This document shows positions 12,107 to 21,518 of a stretch of 33,190 bases of DNA, one piece after another. Each line of letters begins with the position of its first letter. Positions within the stretch are counted from its first letter, which is position 1. Source of the DNA: Haemophilus haemolyticus M19501 (lineage in GTDB: Bacteria; Pseudomonadota; Gammaproteobacteria; Enterobacterales; Pasteurellaceae). The notes beneath the pieces were generated by a model, which did not search any database, was not told the origin of the DNA, and worked only from the letters and a program-made list of their open reading frames with translations. Both the position numbers and the translations under genes were made by a program. The DNA lies in NCBI RefSeq assembly GCF_000222025.1, contig NZ_AFQO01000004.1, positions 1 to 33,190 of the forward strand. The letters run 5' to 3'.

Positions 12107-12781
12107 ATGAAACCTTATCTTATCGCCCCATCAATTCTTTCTGCCGATCTTGCTCGTCTTGGTGATGATGTACAAAACGTACTTAATGCAGGCGCGGATG
12201 TTATTCATTTTGATGTTATGGATAATCATTATGTACCTAATCTCACTTTTGGGCCTGCGGTATGTCAAGCTTTACGTGATTATGGCATTACCGCACCGAT
12301 AGATGTGCATTTAATGGTAAAACCCGTCGATCGCATTATTCCCGATTTTGCTAAAGCAGGTGCGAATTACATCACTTTTCACCCAGAATCTAGCGAACAT
12401 ATTGACCGCTCTTTGCAGCTTATTCGCGATTGTGGTTGTAAATCTGGATTAGTTTTTAATCCTGCGACGCCGTTGAGCTATTTAGATTACGTTTTGGATA
12501 AAGTGGATGTGGTTTTATTAATGTCAGTTAATCCCGGATTTGGCGGACAATCTTTTATTCCAGCAACATTGAAGAAATTACAACAGGCTCGTAAGATCAT
12601 TGATGAAAGTGGTTATGACATTCGTCTTGAAGTAGATGGTGGCGTGAAGGTTGATAACATCGCAGAAATAGCCGCGGCAGGTGCTGATATGTTTGTGGCA
12701 GGTTCCGCAATTTTTGGTAAGCCAGATTATAAACAAGTTATTGACCAAATGCGTACTCAGTTAGCAAGTGTTAGCGCATAA
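12107..12781 (+). CDS. rpe: Ribulose-phosphate 3-epimerase
   Basis: The enzyme interconverts ribulose 5-phosphate and xylulose 5-phosphate in the pentose phosphate pathway. The 224-residue TIM barrel carries the signature motifs [45 protein letters not shown] and EVDGGV, with the metal-binding His and Asp residues in place. An in-frame ATG lies 30 bases upstream at 12077, but GGAG sits 7 bases before 12107, and that start gives the standard length. gph follows 45 bases later, as in the E. coli rpe-gph pair. Its substrate comes from the gnd reaction encoded further along in this window. Confidence 0.97.
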   Translation: MKPYLIAPSILSADLARLGDDVQNVLNAGADVIHFDVMDNHYVPNLTFGPAVCQALRDYGITAPIDVHLMVKPVDRIIPDFAKAGANYITFHPESSEHIDRSLQLIRDCGCKSGLVFNPATPLSYLDYVLDKVDVVLLMSVNPGFGGQSFIPATLKKLQQARKIIDESGYDIRLEVDGGVKVDNIAEIAAAGADMFVAGSAIFGKPDYKQVIDQMRTQLASVSA

Positions 12782-12826
12782 CCGTTATTTTAATAAAATA
12801 CGATCGTAATAGAACAGAGAAAAACA

Positions 12827-13501
12827 ATGAACACACAATTTAAACTTATTGGCTTTGATTTAGACGGCACCTTGGTAAATAGCTTGCCTGATTTAGAGTT
12901 ATCCGTAAATTCTGCCTTGGCTGAATTTGATTTACCGAAAGCGCCAGAAGAATTAGTTTTAACTTGGATCGGTAATGGCGCGCCTGTATTAATTGCCCGT
13001 GCGTTAGATTGGGCGAAAAAACAAACAGGAAAAGTGCTAACTGAAACAGAGGTTAAGCAAGTAACAGAACGTTTTAATTTTTATTATGGCGAGAATTTAT
13101 GTAATGTCAGCCGCTTGTATCCAAATGTAAAAGAAACTTTAGAAATCCTGAAAGAAAAAGGCTATGTCCTAGCAGTTGTTACCAATAAACCGACAAAGCA
13201 TGTTCAGCCAGTATTGGCCGCATTTGGCATTGATCATTTATTTAGTGAAATGTTGGGCGGTCAATCCTTACCTGCCATTAAGCCACATCCAGCCCCACTT
13301 TATTATTTATGCGGAAAATTTGGTTTTGAACCACGCCAAGTGCTTTTCGTGGGCGATTCTAAAAATGATATTATCGCAGGTCACGCTGCGGGCTGTGCAG
13401 TTGTTGGTTTAACTTACGGCTACAATTACAATATCCCTATCCGTGAATCCAATCCAGATTGGGTGTTTGATGATTTTGCCCAGCTATTAAGTATTCTTTA
13501 A
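12827..13501 (+). CDS. gph: Phosphoglycolate phosphatase
   Basis: This 224-residue HAD-superfamily hydrolase removes phosphate from 2-phosphoglycolate, a product of DNA 3'-end repair. Motif I is FDLDGTLVNS with the nucleophile and acid at Asp11 and Asp13. Motif II is VVTNKP and motifs III-IV are KPHPAP and FVGDSKNDIIAG. The cap domain lies at about 16-85. It directly follows rpe and is probably cotranscribed with it. The terminator downstream is an inverted pair of uptake signals. Confidence 0.95.
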   Translation: MNTQFKLIGFDLDGTLVNSLPDLELSVNSALAEFDLPKAPEELVLTWIGNGAPVLIARALDWAKKQTGKVLTETEVKQVTERFNFYYGENLCNVSRLYPNVKETLEILKEKGYVLAVVTNKPTKHVQPVLAAFGIDHLFSEMLGGQSLPAIKPHPAPLYYLCGKFGFEPRQVLFVGDSKNDIIAGHAAGCAVVGLTYGYNYNIPIRESNPDWVFDDFAQLLSIL

Positions 13502-13516
13502 GTTTTCCATCTAATA

Positions 13517-13546
13517 AAAAGTGCGGTTAATTTTTACCGCACTTTT
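13517..13546. terminator. Uptake-signal terminator between gph and asnA
   Basis: Two perfect uptake signals in inverted order (13519-13527 plus, 13536-13544 minus) form an 11-base stem, aaaagtgcggt / accgcactttt, with an 8-base loop. It separates two convergent genes and carries T runs on both strands, so it is probably bidirectional. Confidence 0.92.
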
Positions 13547-13565
13547 GTTATCTACTTAATTGATT

Positions 13566-14558
13566 TTAAAGAATGTTTGAAAATTCTTCTAACATTTCTT
13601 TTGGCCATACGCTTGATTGCACTTCACCGATATGTTTTTTACGAAGTAAAAGCATCGCTAAGCGAGATTGACCGATACCACCGCCGATAGTTAATGGCAA
13701 TTTCCCGTTTAATAAATCTTGGTGCCAATCCATTTTTAAACGGTCTTCATCGCCTGTTAAGCCAACTTGTAAACGTAATGCACTTTCATCTACGCGGATA
13801 CCCATTGAGGAAAGTTCAAAGGCTTTGCCTAATTGGTCGTTCCATACCAAAATATCGCCGTTTAAACCTTTGTAGCCATTTTCAGATTCTGTTGTCCAGT
13901 CATCATAATCTGGTGCGCGGCCATCGTGAGGTTTGCCATCTGAAAGTTTGCCGCCAATGCCGATTAAGAATACTGCGCCGTATTCTTTACAAATTGCGTT
14001 TTCACGTTCTTTACTGCTTAAATCTGGATAGCGTTTTACTAAATCTTCGCTGTGCACAAAGGTAATATGTTTTGGAAGAATGGAAGGAATATCAAAACGT
14101 GCTTCTACGGCTAATTCTGTTAAACGAATAGCACGATAAATAGAATTTACCGTTTCTTTTAAGTATGCAAAGTTACGACGACCTTCAGGAATCACTTTTT
14201 CCCAGTCCCATTGATCCACATAAACAGAGTGAGTCGGATCAAGTGAGTCTTCATCTGGGCGCAATGCTTTCATATGAACAAACAAGCCTTCGCCTTCTTT
14301 AAAGTTGAAGCGAGCAAGGGTATGGCGTTTCCATTTAGCAAGAGAATGTACTACTTCAAATACGGCATTTGGAATACATTTCACATTAACTTGAACGGCT
14401 TTTTCAATGCCAGATAAGTTATCTTGCATTCCGTTACCCACTTGGCTCAAAATTGGACCTTGTACTTCAATAATACCAAGTTGTTCAATAAGATTTTGGG
14501 TGAAGGTGTTCTTCACAAAACTGATTTCTTGTTGTTGTAAAATAAATGTCTTTTTCAT
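13566..14558 (-). CDS. asnA: Aspartate-ammonia ligase (asparagine synthetase A)
   Basis: AsnA makes asparagine from aspartate, ammonia and ATP. It has a class II aminoacyl-tRNA synthetase-like fold. The 330-residue protein, starting [16 protein letters not shown], has the same length as E. coli AsnA. Motifs include [53 protein letters not shown] and [11 protein letters not shown]. The open frame extends 16 codons further upstream, but AAGG lies 8 bases before the ATG at 14558, and family length supports that start. It is divergent from its regulator gene asnC. Confidence 0.97.
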   Translation of the reverse strand: MKKTFILQQQEISFVKNTFTQNLIEQLGIIEVQGPILSQVGNGMQDNLSGIEKAVQVNVKCIPNAVFEVVHSLAKWKRHTLARFNFKEGEGLFVHMKALRPDEDSLDPTHSVYVDQWDWEKVIPEGRRNFAYLKETVNSIYRAIRLTELAVEARFDIPSILPKHITFVHSEDLVKRYPDLSSKERENAICKEYGAVFLIGIGGKLSDGKPHDGRAPDYDDWTTESENGYKGLNGDILVWNDQLGKAFELSSMGIRVDESALRLQVGLTGDEDRLKMDWHQDLLNGKLPLTIGGGIGQSRLAMLLLRKKHIGEVQSSVWPKEMLEEFSNIL

Positions 14559-14580
14559 TTTGATAACCTTTTTTAATGAG

Positions 14581-14604
14581 GAATAATATTTTTGAGTATT
14601 ATTC
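14581..14604. promoter_or_regulatory. Candidate AsnC operator in the asnA-asnC gap
   Basis: The inverted repeat GAATAATA-N8-TATTATTC (14581-14588 and 14597-14604) is followed by a third copy of gaataatat at 14656-14664. Repeated AT-rich dyads between asnA and asnC fit binding by an Lrp/AsnC-type octamer. In E. coli AsnC activates asnA when asparagine is scarce. The assignment of these repeats is inference. Confidence 0.45.
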
Positions 14605-14711
14605 AATAAATTATGATTTTATTTCAAGTATTTTATTTACTTTCTTATTTTGATTGAATAATATCTAATTAAGTAATGAAAAGTTAAATAAAATCTAAAG
14701 GAGGTTATTTT

Positions 14712-15164
14712 ATGCACAATATTGACAGTTTAGATCGGCAAATTTTACGTGTACTTACCAAAGATGCGAGAACTCCCTATGCCGAAATGGCTAAAAATTT
14801 TGGTGTCAGCCCAGGAACGATTCATGTGCGGGTAGAAAAAATGCGTCAATCGGGCATTATTGAAGGCACGAAGGTGATCATTGATGAGCGTAAATTAGGT
14901 TATGACGTATGCTGTTTTATCGGTATTATTCTAAAAAGTGCAAAAGATTATGAGAAAGTGATCAAAAAGCTAGAAAGTTTTGATGAAGTAGTGGAAGCCT
15001 ATTATACAACGGGTAATTACTCTATTTTCTTAAAGGTGATGACACACACAATCGCAGAATTACATTCTGTTTTGGCGACCAAGATTCAGTTAATAGATGA
15101 AATTCAATCCACTGAAACCTTGATTTCAATGCAAAATCCAATTTTTCGAGATATTAAACCTTAA
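14712..15164 (+). CDS. asnC: Regulator AsnC (Lrp/AsnC family)
   Basis: This 150-residue protein has an N-terminal helix-turn-helix (about 5-50, LDRQILRVLTKDARTPYAEM and VSPGTIHVRVEKM) and a C-terminal RAM ligand-binding domain (about 65-140, VVEAYYTTGNYSIFLKV). AsnC senses asparagine and controls asnA and itself. It has one of the strongest ribosome-binding sites in the window, AAGGAGG ending 7 bases before the ATG. The divergent position next to asnA is conserved. Confidence 0.95.
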   Translation: MHNIDSLDRQILRVLTKDARTPYAEMAKNFGVSPGTIHVRVEKMRQSGIIEGTKVIIDERKLGYDVCCFIGIILKSAKDYEKVIKKLESFDEVVEAYYTTGNYSIFLKVMTHTIAELHSVLATKIQLIDEIQSTETLISMQNPIFRDIKP

Positions 15165-15174
15165 GAACGTAGAA

Positions 15175-15183
15175 AAGTGCGGT
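15175..15183 (+). repeat. DNA uptake signal (single, intergenic)
   Basis: A perfect AAGTGCGGT with an AT-rich tail lies between the convergent genes asnC and hslR. There is no inverted partner, so no terminator hairpin forms, although this is where one is expected. Confidence 0.9.
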
Positions 15184-15190
15184 GAAATTT

Positions 15191-15589
15191 TTATTCAAAT
15201 TTATCCTGATGTTTAAATTTCAATAAATCTCTCCGCTCTTTTTTGTTTGGGCGACGATCAGGATGGGGCATTGAAAGCGAATTGTTTTTTCTTGCCCACG
15301 CGATTTCTTCTCTTTTTTTCACGCTACTTTCGGTTTCTTGATAGAGTAATTGTGCTTCTGGTGCACCTCGGCGTTGATCGCTTAAGGCGATAATTTTTAT
15401 TTCTTTTTCTTCGTTTCCTTGACGAAGTTTTAACATTGCGCCTACTTCCACAATTTTACTTACTTTCGCACGTTGATTGTTGTAATGCACTTTGCCACTT
15501 TCAATCATGGCTTTAGCAATGCTACGTGTTTTGTAGAATCGCGCAGCCCACAACCATTTGTCTAAACGAATACCTTCTTTTTCTGCCAT
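15191..15589 (-). CDS. hslR: Heat shock protein Hsp15 (S4-domain ribosome rescue factor)
   Basis: Hsp15 binds free 50S subunits that carry a stalled nascent chain and returns them to use. The S4 RNA-binding domain fills the N-terminal half (RLDKWLWAARFYKTRSIAK, KVHYNNQRAKVSKIVEVGA). The basic C-terminal tail carries the conserved MPHPDRRPNKKERRDLLKFK. The frame extends nine codons upstream to 15616, but AGGAG lies 6 bases before the ATG at 15589, which gives 132 residues, close to the E. coli length of 133. The E. coli gene is in the RpoH regulon. No clear RpoH promoter was seen here. Confidence 0.94.
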   Translation of the reverse strand: MAEKEGIRLDKWLWAARFYKTRSIAKAMIESGKVHYNNQRAKVSKIVEVGAMLKLRQGNEEKEIKIIALSDQRRGAPEAQLLYQETESSVKKREEIAWARKNNSLSMPHPDRRPNKKERRDLLKFKHQDKFE

Positions 15590-15818
15590 TATTTTCTCCT
15601 TATTTTGATTCGACAAAATAGTACCACAAAGTATGCTAATGAACTGTTATTAAAAATTTTATTCTTTAATAAGATTTTTATTAAATGAAAAAAAATCAAA
15701 ACAGGTTAATTTAAACATTTTTCAATAAAACAAAATTTATGTTAAAAAAACTTGAAAAATGATCAAATTTTTGACAAGGTTGAGCGGTTTTCTTTTTTTA
15801 AACTCAAGGAACATTTTT

Positions 15819-17807
15819 ATGCATAACGAAAACTTAAAAGAATTGACCGTTCGAGGAATTATCCTCGGCGCATTGATTACAGTGATTTTCACTGCATCCA
15901 ATGTGTATCTCGGTCTAAAAGTGGGGATGACATTCGCGTCATCTATTCCATCTGCTGTGATTTCTATGGCAGTACTCAAATTTTTCAAAGATTCTAGCAT
16001 TCTTGAAAATAATATGGTGCAAACTCAAGCATCTTCAGCGGGGACACTTTCTTCTGTGATCTTCGTCTTACCAGGCTTATTAATGATGGGTTACTGGCAA
16101 GACTTCCCATTCTGGCAAACTATGCTGATTTGTGCTGCGGGTGGTACATTAGGCGTGTTATTCACTATTCCGTTACGCCGTGCGATGGTGGTAAACAGTG
16201 ATTTACCTTATCCTGAAGGTGTAGCTGCTGCAGAAATCTTAAAAGCAGGTAATCATGCAGATGGCGATAGCGGTGTGAAAGATATTGCTTACGGTGGTGT
16301 TTTAGCAGGATTAGTTGCATTTTTAACGAACGGTTTACGTGTTATGGCTGATGGCGCAAGTGCTTGGATTCAAACGAGTAAAGCGGCTTTCCAATTGCCA
16401 ATGGGCTTTTCATTCGCCTTGCTCGGTGCGGGTTATTTAATTGGTATCGTGGGCGGTATCGCTATGTTAGTGGGTGTTATTTTGACTTGGGGTGTGGCAG
16501 TGCCATATTTCACAATGTCAGGAGATATTGCCGCGGATGCAAGTTTAATTGATGCTGCGATGGCTGTTTGGAAAACCAAAGTACGTTATATTGGTGTGGG
16601 TACAATTGGTATCGCTGCGATTTGGACATTGCTGATTTTAATGAAACCAATGATTGAAGGAATGGTTCATTCTTTCCGTATGCTGAAAGGTGGACAAGAG
16701 GCATCGGAACATCGTATTGATATTGACCTTTCTCCAAAAACAATGATTTATATCTTAATTGCGACGGTTGCGTTAATTGTTATTTCATTACATCACTTTA
16801 TTGCAGCGGCACCAATTTCGCCTGAGCTTTCCATTTTATTAGTGGTAGTTTGTACTTTCTTAGCGGTATTTATTGGCTTCTTCGTGGCTGCGGCTTCTGG
16901 TTATATGGCTGGTTTAGTGGGTTCATCTTCAAGCCCAATTTCTGGTATCGGAATTATTTCTGTTATCGTGATTTCATTAGTATTGGTGTCAATCGGTAAT
17001 GCCTCGGGCTTATTTGAAACCGTAGATGGTCAGAAATTTTTAACCGCACTTACATTGTTTACGGCATCTATTGTAATCACTACCGCCTGTATTTCTAATG
17101 ATAATCTACAAGATTTAAAAACGGGCTTATTAGTTGAAGCGACACCTTGGCGACAACAAGTCGCATTAATTATCGGTTGCTTTGTCGGTGCGCTTGTTAT
17201 TGCGCCTGTATTAGAAATTTTATACCACGCTTATGGTTTCAGTGGTGCATTGCCGCGTCCAGATATGGATCCGTCACAAGCCTTATCTGCACCACAAGCA
17301 ACGTTAATGACCACCATTTCTCAAGGTATTTTCACAAATAAATTGGAATGGACTTATATCTTAACTGGTGTGGGCTTAGGTGCTGTGTTAATTACGATTG
17401 ATGCGTTTTTGAAAAAAGTCAGCAACAAAGTCTTTGGCTTGCCAGTTATTGCTGTGGGGATTGGTATTTACTTACCGCCATCAATTAATATGCCTGTGAT
17501 TGTTGGTGCATTCTTAGCGTGGATTATGGCTCGCCATATTGCAAAACTTGGTAACAAAGAAGTGTCAGCTAAAGCAGAACGTTTCGGTACGCTTTTCTCT
17601 GCAGGTTTAATTGTAGGCGAAAGTTTAATGGGGGTAATTTTAGCATTCATTATTGCGGCTTCTGTTACCACTGGTGGTTCTGAAGCGCCATTATCCTTAA
17701 ATCTTGAAAACTGGGATACTATTGGCGAGTGGTTAGGGTTAATCGTATTTATCGTGGGCATTGTGATTTTTGCATCTCGCGTATTACGTGCGAAAAAATC
17801 TGATTAA
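15819..17807 (+). CDS. OPT-family oligopeptide transporter
   Basis: This inner-membrane protein of about 662 residues has many hydrophobic segments, typical of bacterial OPT transporters, which are proton-coupled importers of small peptides or related chelates. The opening LKELTVRGIILGALITVIFTASNVYLGLKVGMTF is the bacterial OPT signature, and SDLPYPEGVAAAEILKAG is another conserved block. The substrate cannot be read from the sequence. The frame is open from an ATG at 15759, but AAGGA sits 8 bases before 15819 and the signature begins right after it. The gene has its own terminator. The 229-base upstream gap is very AT-rich and I see no confident promoter in it. Confidence 0.92.
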   Translation: MHNENLKELTVRGIILGALITVIFTASNVYLGLKVGMTFASSIPSAVISMAVLKFFKDSSILENNMVQTQASSAGTLSSVIFVLPGLLMMGYWQDFPFWQTMLICAAGGTLGVLFTIPLRRAMVVNSDLPYPEGVAAAEILKAGNHADGDSGVKDIAYGGVLAGLVAFLTNGLRVMADGASAWIQTSKAAFQLPMGFSFALLGAGYLIGIVGGIAMLVGVILTWGVAVPYFTMSGDIAADASLIDAAMAVWKTKVRYIGVGTIGIAAIWTLLILMKPMIEGMVHSFRMLKGGQEASEHRIDIDLSPKTMIYILIATVALIVISLHHFIAAAPISPELSILLVVVCTFLAVFIGFFVAAASGYMAGLVGSSSSPISGIGIISVIVISLVLVSIGNASGLFETVDGQKFLTALTLFTASIVITTACISNDNLQDLKTGLLVEATPWRQQVALIIGCFVGALVIAPVLEILYHAYGFSGALPRPDMDPSQALSAPQATLMTTISQGIFTNKLEWTYILTGVGLGAVLITIDAFLKKVSNKVFGLPVIAVGIGIYLPPSINMPVIVGAFLAWIMARHIAKLGNKEVSAKAERFGTLFSAGLIVGESLMGVILAFIIAASVTTGGSEAPLSLNLENWDTIGEWLGLIVFIVGIVIFASRVLRAKKSD

Positions 17808-17825
17808 TCCTTAAATTTATTTTAG

Positions 17826-17858
17826 AATAGGCTATCTTTTGGATAGCCTATTTTTTTA
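17826..17858 (+). terminator. Terminator after the OPT transporter gene
   Basis: An 11-base stem (aataggctatc / gatagcctatt) with a 5-base loop runs into a T-rich tail. The T tract ends three bases before the next start codon. Confidence 0.92.
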
Positions 17859-17860
17859 TT

Positions 17861-18277
17861 ATGAAATCTTACTTAAAAACACTTATTTTTTTCCCTCTGA
17901 TTTTACAGGTAATCGTCACCGCACTTTTGATTTGGTTCGATGATGATTCAAGTGGCGTTATCGTTCCTTTTTCTAGCTATGCTCTCACAGCATTTCTTCT
18001 TGCCACCATTCCTGCATTTTTAACCGCACTTTTAGCCGCAAAATTCCGTTACACACGTTATAACATTGCTTCGATTGTATTAGTTTCATCGATTATTTCA
18101 TTTGTTTACTGCAATATGGCATCTTATTTTTATTTGTTATTGCTAGGTGAACAAGACACTTCCTTTTGGGGCTGGTTGACCGAAGGGGGATTGTCCCTCG
18201 GGTTAATAAGCACATGCGGAATGGTTTTTTATGCTCTATTTGTGATGCCGTGGTTGCTGCCAAAAACAAGAGAATAA
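17861..18277 (+). CDS. Small four-helix membrane protein, function unknown
   Basis: This 138-residue protein has four predicted membrane helices (about 5-25, 38-63, 71-98 and 108-133) and no motif I recognise. The start is odd: ATG follows the T tract of the previous terminator by two bases, and there is no Shine-Dalgarno sequence. The next in-frame Met is far downstream inside helix 3. The gene ends 4 bases before cysQ, so the two are probably cotranscribed. Two uptake signals in the same orientation lie 105 bases apart in the gene (17918-17926 and 18023-18031), each encoding Thr-Ala-Leu within a helix. It is conserved in Haemophilus as I recall, without an assigned role. Confidence 0.8.
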   Translation: MKSYLKTLIFFPLILQVIVTALLIWFDDDSSGVIVPFSSYALTAFLLATIPAFLTALLAAKFRYTRYNIASIVLVSSIISFVYCNMASYFYLLLLGEQDTSFWGWLTEGGLSLGLISTCGMVFYALFVMPWLLPKTRE

Positions 18278-18281
18278 TTTT

Positions 18282-19091
18282 ATGCTGACGCTAAACGAAC
18301 ATTTACTTAACCAAGTATTGTTGATTGCTTATCAAGCAGGTAAGCATTTGCAACAGTTTTATCAAAAACAGGTTCATGTTGAATTGAAAGAAGACAACAC
18401 GCCTGTGACGGAAGCGGATCTTTTTGTGAGCCAATTTTTAACAGAAAAATTGACCGCACTTTTCCCTAATGTTCCCGTTCTTTCTGAAGAAAATTGTCAT
18501 ATTTCCTTTGATGAACGTAAAAATTGGAAAGAATATTGGTTGATTGATCCTCTTGATGGCACACAACAATTTATTAATCGTACCGATCAATTTTCTGTGT
18601 TGATTACTCTAGTTCGTAAAAATAAACCAGTGTTAAGCGTTATTCATGCGCCAATTTTATCGATAACTTATTATGCAATGCGTGATTTCGGCGCGTTTAA
18701 AAAACAACTGGATCAGGTAAAAAAACTCACTAAAAACACGACAAATTTTGACCGCCCTTTACGAATTGCAGTAGGTGCAACCACTTTACAAGAAAAAGTG
18801 CGGTCGATTTTACCGAAGGATTTTCCTTGTGAATTTGTTGTGGTCGGTTCAAGTAGTTTAAAAAGTGGTTTGGTGGCTGAAGGTGCAGTAGATTGTTATG
18901 TTCGTTTAGGACAAACAGGCGAATGGGATACAGCTGGTGCTGAAGTGCTGCTGGGGGAAACTCACGGTGCCATTTTTGACTCTCATTTTGAGCCTTTAAC
19001 CTATAACCAGCGTGAAACCTTGATTAATCCGCATTTTGTCATGGTGGGTGATCAATCGTGCGATTGGCGTTCTGTCTTTCAATTTAATTGA
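18282..19091 (+). CDS. cysQ: 3'(2'),5'-bisphosphate nucleotidase CysQ
   Basis: CysQ hydrolyses 3'-phosphoadenosine 5'-phosphate to AMP and phosphate, clearing an inhibitory by-product of sulfate assimilation. The protein is 269 residues. The inositol monophosphatase-fold motifs are present: PVTEADLFVSQFL, LSEENCHISF, the metal site WLIDPLDGTQQFINRTDQFSV, and WDTAGAEVLLGETHGAI near the C terminus. The gap to the upstream membrane-protein gene is only 4 bases. Two uptake signals in opposite orientations lie inside (18453 and 18796). zwf follows 75 bases downstream on the same strand. Confidence 0.94.
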   Translation: MLTLNEHLLNQVLLIAYQAGKHLQQFYQKQVHVELKEDNTPVTEADLFVSQFLTEKLTALFPNVPVLSEENCHISFDERKNWKEYWLIDPLDGTQQFINRTDQFSVLITLVRKNKPVLSVIHAPILSITYYAMRDFGAFKKQLDQVKKLTKNTTNFDRPLRIAVGATTLQEKVRSILPKDFPCEFVVVGSSSLKSGLVAEGAVDCYVRLGQTGEWDTAGAEVLLGETHGAIFDSHFEPLTYNQRETLINPHFVMVGDQSCDWRSVFQFN

Positions 19092-19166
19092 TTGGTTCGA
19101 TTGGTTTTTTTCTCTAGAATACGGCATTATTTTCGATATTGCTCGGAAGCCGAATAAGGAATAATT

Positions 19167-20651
19167 ATGCAAACTGATAATAATTGTATCGTCATTTTTG
19201 GCGCATCTGGTGACTTAACTCACCGTAAACTCATTCCCGCACTTTATAATCTCTACAAAATCGGGCGTTTGAGTGAAAACTTTTCCGTTCTAGGTGTTGC
19301 ACGTTCTGACTTGAACGATGAAACTTTCCGCAAAAAAATGCGTGAGGCGTTAATCCATAATGAAGAAACAACACCAGAAACCTTAGATGCTTTCTGCTCT
19401 CATCTTTATTACCAAGCTGTGAATACATCTGATGCTCAAGATTATGGCAAACTTGTTCCACGTTTAGACGAGCTTCACGATAAATATCAAACCTGTGGTA
19501 ACACCCTTTACTATATGTCCACTCCGCCAAGTCTTTATGGCGTGATCCCTGAGTGTTTGGCTGCACATGGTTTAAATACGGAAGAATATGGCTGGAAACG
19601 TATTATCGTTGAAAAACCTTTTGGCTATGATGAAAAAACAGCGCAAGCATTAGACGTACAAATCCACCGTTTCTTTGAAGAACACCAAATTTATCGTATC
19701 GACCATTATTTAGGTAAAGAAACCGTTCAAAACTTGCTCGTATTACGTTTTTCAAATGGTTGGTTTGAACCGCTTTGGAACCGTAATTTCATTGATTATG
19801 TAGAAATTACTGGTGCAGAATCTATTGGTGTGGAAGAGCGTGGTGGCTATTATGATGGTTCTGGCGCAATGCGAGATATGTTCCAAAACCATTTATTACA
19901 AGTATTAGCAATGGTTGCAATGGAGCCGCCTGCGATTATTAATGCGAATTCAATGCGTGATGAAGTAGCAAAAGTGATGCATAGTTTGCGTCCATTAACT
20001 TCGGAGGATATGGAGAATAACCTTGTTTTAGGTCAATATACCGCAGCTGAAATTAACGGCAAAATGGAAAAGGGTTATCTAGAAGAAAAAGGTGTGCCTG
20101 CAGATTCTCGTACTGAAACCTATATAGCATTACGTTGTGAAATTGAAAACTGGCGTTGGGCTGGCGTGCCGTTCTATGTCCGAACGGGTAAACGCTTACC
20201 AGCTCGTGTGACTGAAATTGTGATCCATTTTAAAACCACGCCACATCCTGTATTCAGCCAAAATGCACCAGAGAATAAATTGATTATTCGTATTCAACCT
20301 GATGAAGCGATTTCAATGCGTTTTGGTTTGAAAAAACCAGGCGCAGGCTTTGAAGCGAAAGAAGTATCAATGGATTTCCGTTATGCAGATTTAGCAGGCG
20401 CACAAGTATTAACCGCTTATGAACGCTTATTGTTAGATGCAATGAAAGGAGATGCAACCTTGTTTGCGCGTACTGATGCTGTGCATGCGGCATGGAAATT
20501 TGTGCAACCGATTTTAGATTACAAAGCGAATGGTGGTCGCATTCACGAATATGAAGCTGGCACTTGGGGGCCTGTGGCAGCCGATAAATTAATCGCAAAA
20601 CAAGGTAAAGTTTGGCGTAAACCAAGTGGATTGATGAAGAAAAAAGTGTAA
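19167..20651 (+). CDS. zwf: Glucose-6-phosphate dehydrogenase
   Basis: This is the first enzyme of the oxidative pentose phosphate branch. It oxidises glucose 6-phosphate to 6-phosphogluconolactone and makes NADPH. The 494-residue protein has the nucleotide-binding motif [22 protein letters not shown] at the N terminus, the coenzyme motif EKPFG, and the active-site stretch [26 protein letters not shown] lies 7 bases before the ATG. A tandem 8-base repeat (gattggtt twice) sits about 80 bases upstream. The next gene, pgl, uses its product. Confidence 0.98.
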   Translation: MQTDNNCIVIFGASGDLTHRKLIPALYNLYKIGRLSENFSVLGVARSDLNDETFRKKMREALIHNEETTPETLDAFCSHLYYQAVNTSDAQDYGKLVPRLDELHDKYQTCGNTLYYMSTPPSLYGVIPECLAAHGLNTEEYGWKRIIVEKPFGYDEKTAQALDVQIHRFFEEHQIYRIDHYLGKETVQNLLVLRFSNGWFEPLWNRNFIDYVEITGAESIGVEERGGYYDGSGAMRDMFQNHLLQVLAMVAMEPPAIINANSMRDEVAKVMHSLRPLTSEDMENNLVLGQYTAAEINGKMEKGYLEEKGVPADSRTETYIALRCEIENWRWAGVPFYVRTGKRLPARVTEIVIHFKTTPHPVFSQNAPENKLIIRIQPDEAISMRFGLKKPGAGFEAKEVSMDFRYADLAGAQVLTAYERLLLDAMKGDATLFARTDAVHAAWKFVQPILDYKANGGRIHEYEAGTWGPVAADKLIAKQGKVWRKPSGLMKKKV

Positions 20652-20660
20652 CGATGATGA

Positions 20661-20711
20661 CCTAGGGTAGGTTTACCCTAGGCTAGCAAGAGTACTACCC
20701 CTTTGGGGTAG
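20661..20711. repeat. Two short hairpins between zwf and pgl
   Basis: Two perfect dyads lie in tandem: CCTAGGGTA-GGTT-TACCCTAGG (20661-20682), then CTACCCC-TTT-GGGGTAG (20695-20711). Neither is followed by a T run, so they do not look like terminators. They resemble the hairpin before gnd (23587-23602) in their TAGGG/CCCTA flanks and look like REP-type intergenic repeats. They could influence zwf mRNA decay or the zwf-to-pgl expression ratio. The rest of the gap to 20793 holds nothing I recognise. Confidence 0.6.
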
Positions 20712-20793
20712 AATTACCGTTTCCCAAAGTGGAACTACTATCACGTAATTAGCCGTGGGTATATTTACTTACGACATCATAAACGGAACAGCA

Positions 20794-21492
20794 ATGAATA
20801 CCATCACTTTCCCAACTGCTCAACACGCAGTCGAAAAAATCGCGCAAGAATTTGTGATTTACAGTCAGTTAAATCGTCCTGTACATATTTCTCTTTCTGG
20901 TGGCTCAACACCTAAGTTGCTATTTAAAACCTTAGCCAAATTGCCTTATGCGGAACAAATTAATTGGACAAATCTGCATTTTTGGTGGGGAGATGATCGT
21001 ATGGTTCCGCCATCTGATCCTGAAAGTAACTATGGCGAAGTACAAAAACTTTTATTCGATCATATTCAAATTCCAGCAGAAAATATCCATCGAATTTGTG
21101 GCGAAAATGAACCGCACTTTGAGCTAAAACGTTTCGAAGAAGAATTAAGTGCGGTCGTTCCAAACGGTGTTTTTGATTGGATTATTTTAGGTATGGGGAC
21201 AGACGGTCATACTGCTTCTCTCTTCCCACATCAAACCAATTTTGATGATGAAAACCTAGCTGTCATTGCTAAGCACCCTGAAAGTGGTCAAATTCGCATT
21301 TCTAAAACAGCTAAACTCATTGAACAAGCCAAACGCATTACCTATTTGGTGACAGGCGAAAGCAAAGCGGATATTTTAAAAGAAATCCAAACGACTCCAG
21401 CTGAAAACCTGCCTTACCCTGCAGCAAAAATTAAAGCAAAAAATGGGGTGACGGAATGGTATTTGGATAAAGCGGCGGCAAAATTGCTATAA
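20794..21492 (+). CDS. pgl: 6-phosphogluconolactonase
   Basis: This is the second step of the oxidative branch, hydrolysing 6-phosphogluconolactone to 6-phosphogluconate. The 232-residue protein belongs to the SOL/DevB family of the glucosamine-6-phosphate isomerase fold, with LSGGSTPKLLFKTL, HFWWGDDRMVPPSDPESN and the active-site block LGMGTDGHTASLFPH. An in-frame start 13 codons upstream (20755) is possible, but GGA lies 6-7 bases before 20794, and that start gives the usual family length. Two uptake signals in opposite orientations lie close together inside it (21111 and 21147). Older Haemophilus annotation uses the name devB. Confidence 0.95.
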   Translation: MNTITFPTAQHAVEKIAQEFVIYSQLNRPVHISLSGGSTPKLLFKTLAKLPYAEQINWTNLHFWWGDDRMVPPSDPESNYGEVQKLLFDHIQIPAENIHRICGENEPHFELKRFEEELSAVVPNGVFDWIILGMGTDGHTASLFPHQTNFDDENLAVIAKHPESGQIRISKTAKLIEQAKRITYLVTGESKADILKEIQTTPAENLPYPAAKIKAKNGVTEWYLDKAAAKLL

Positions 21493-21518
21493 CAAATTGA
21501 GTATCGCAGGCTTGCAAA

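Noticed and set aside
13694-14065. 123-residue open frame on the plus strand inside asnA
   Set aside because: It is antisense to the conserved asnA coding sequence, with an Arg/Leu/Cys-rich composition and no motif.
15763-15777. FNR-like site before the OPT transporter gene (ttgaaaaatgatcaa-like sequence)
   Set aside because: The half sites are one base too far apart for an FNR box and there is no well-placed -10.
20284-20625. 113-residue minus-strand frame inside zwf
   Set aside because: Shadow of zwf codons. No start signal and no homologue I recognise.
20695-20711. CTACCCC-TTT-GGGGTAG as a zwf terminator
   Set aside because: No T tract follows either hairpin in this gap, so they are reported as repeats and not as terminators.
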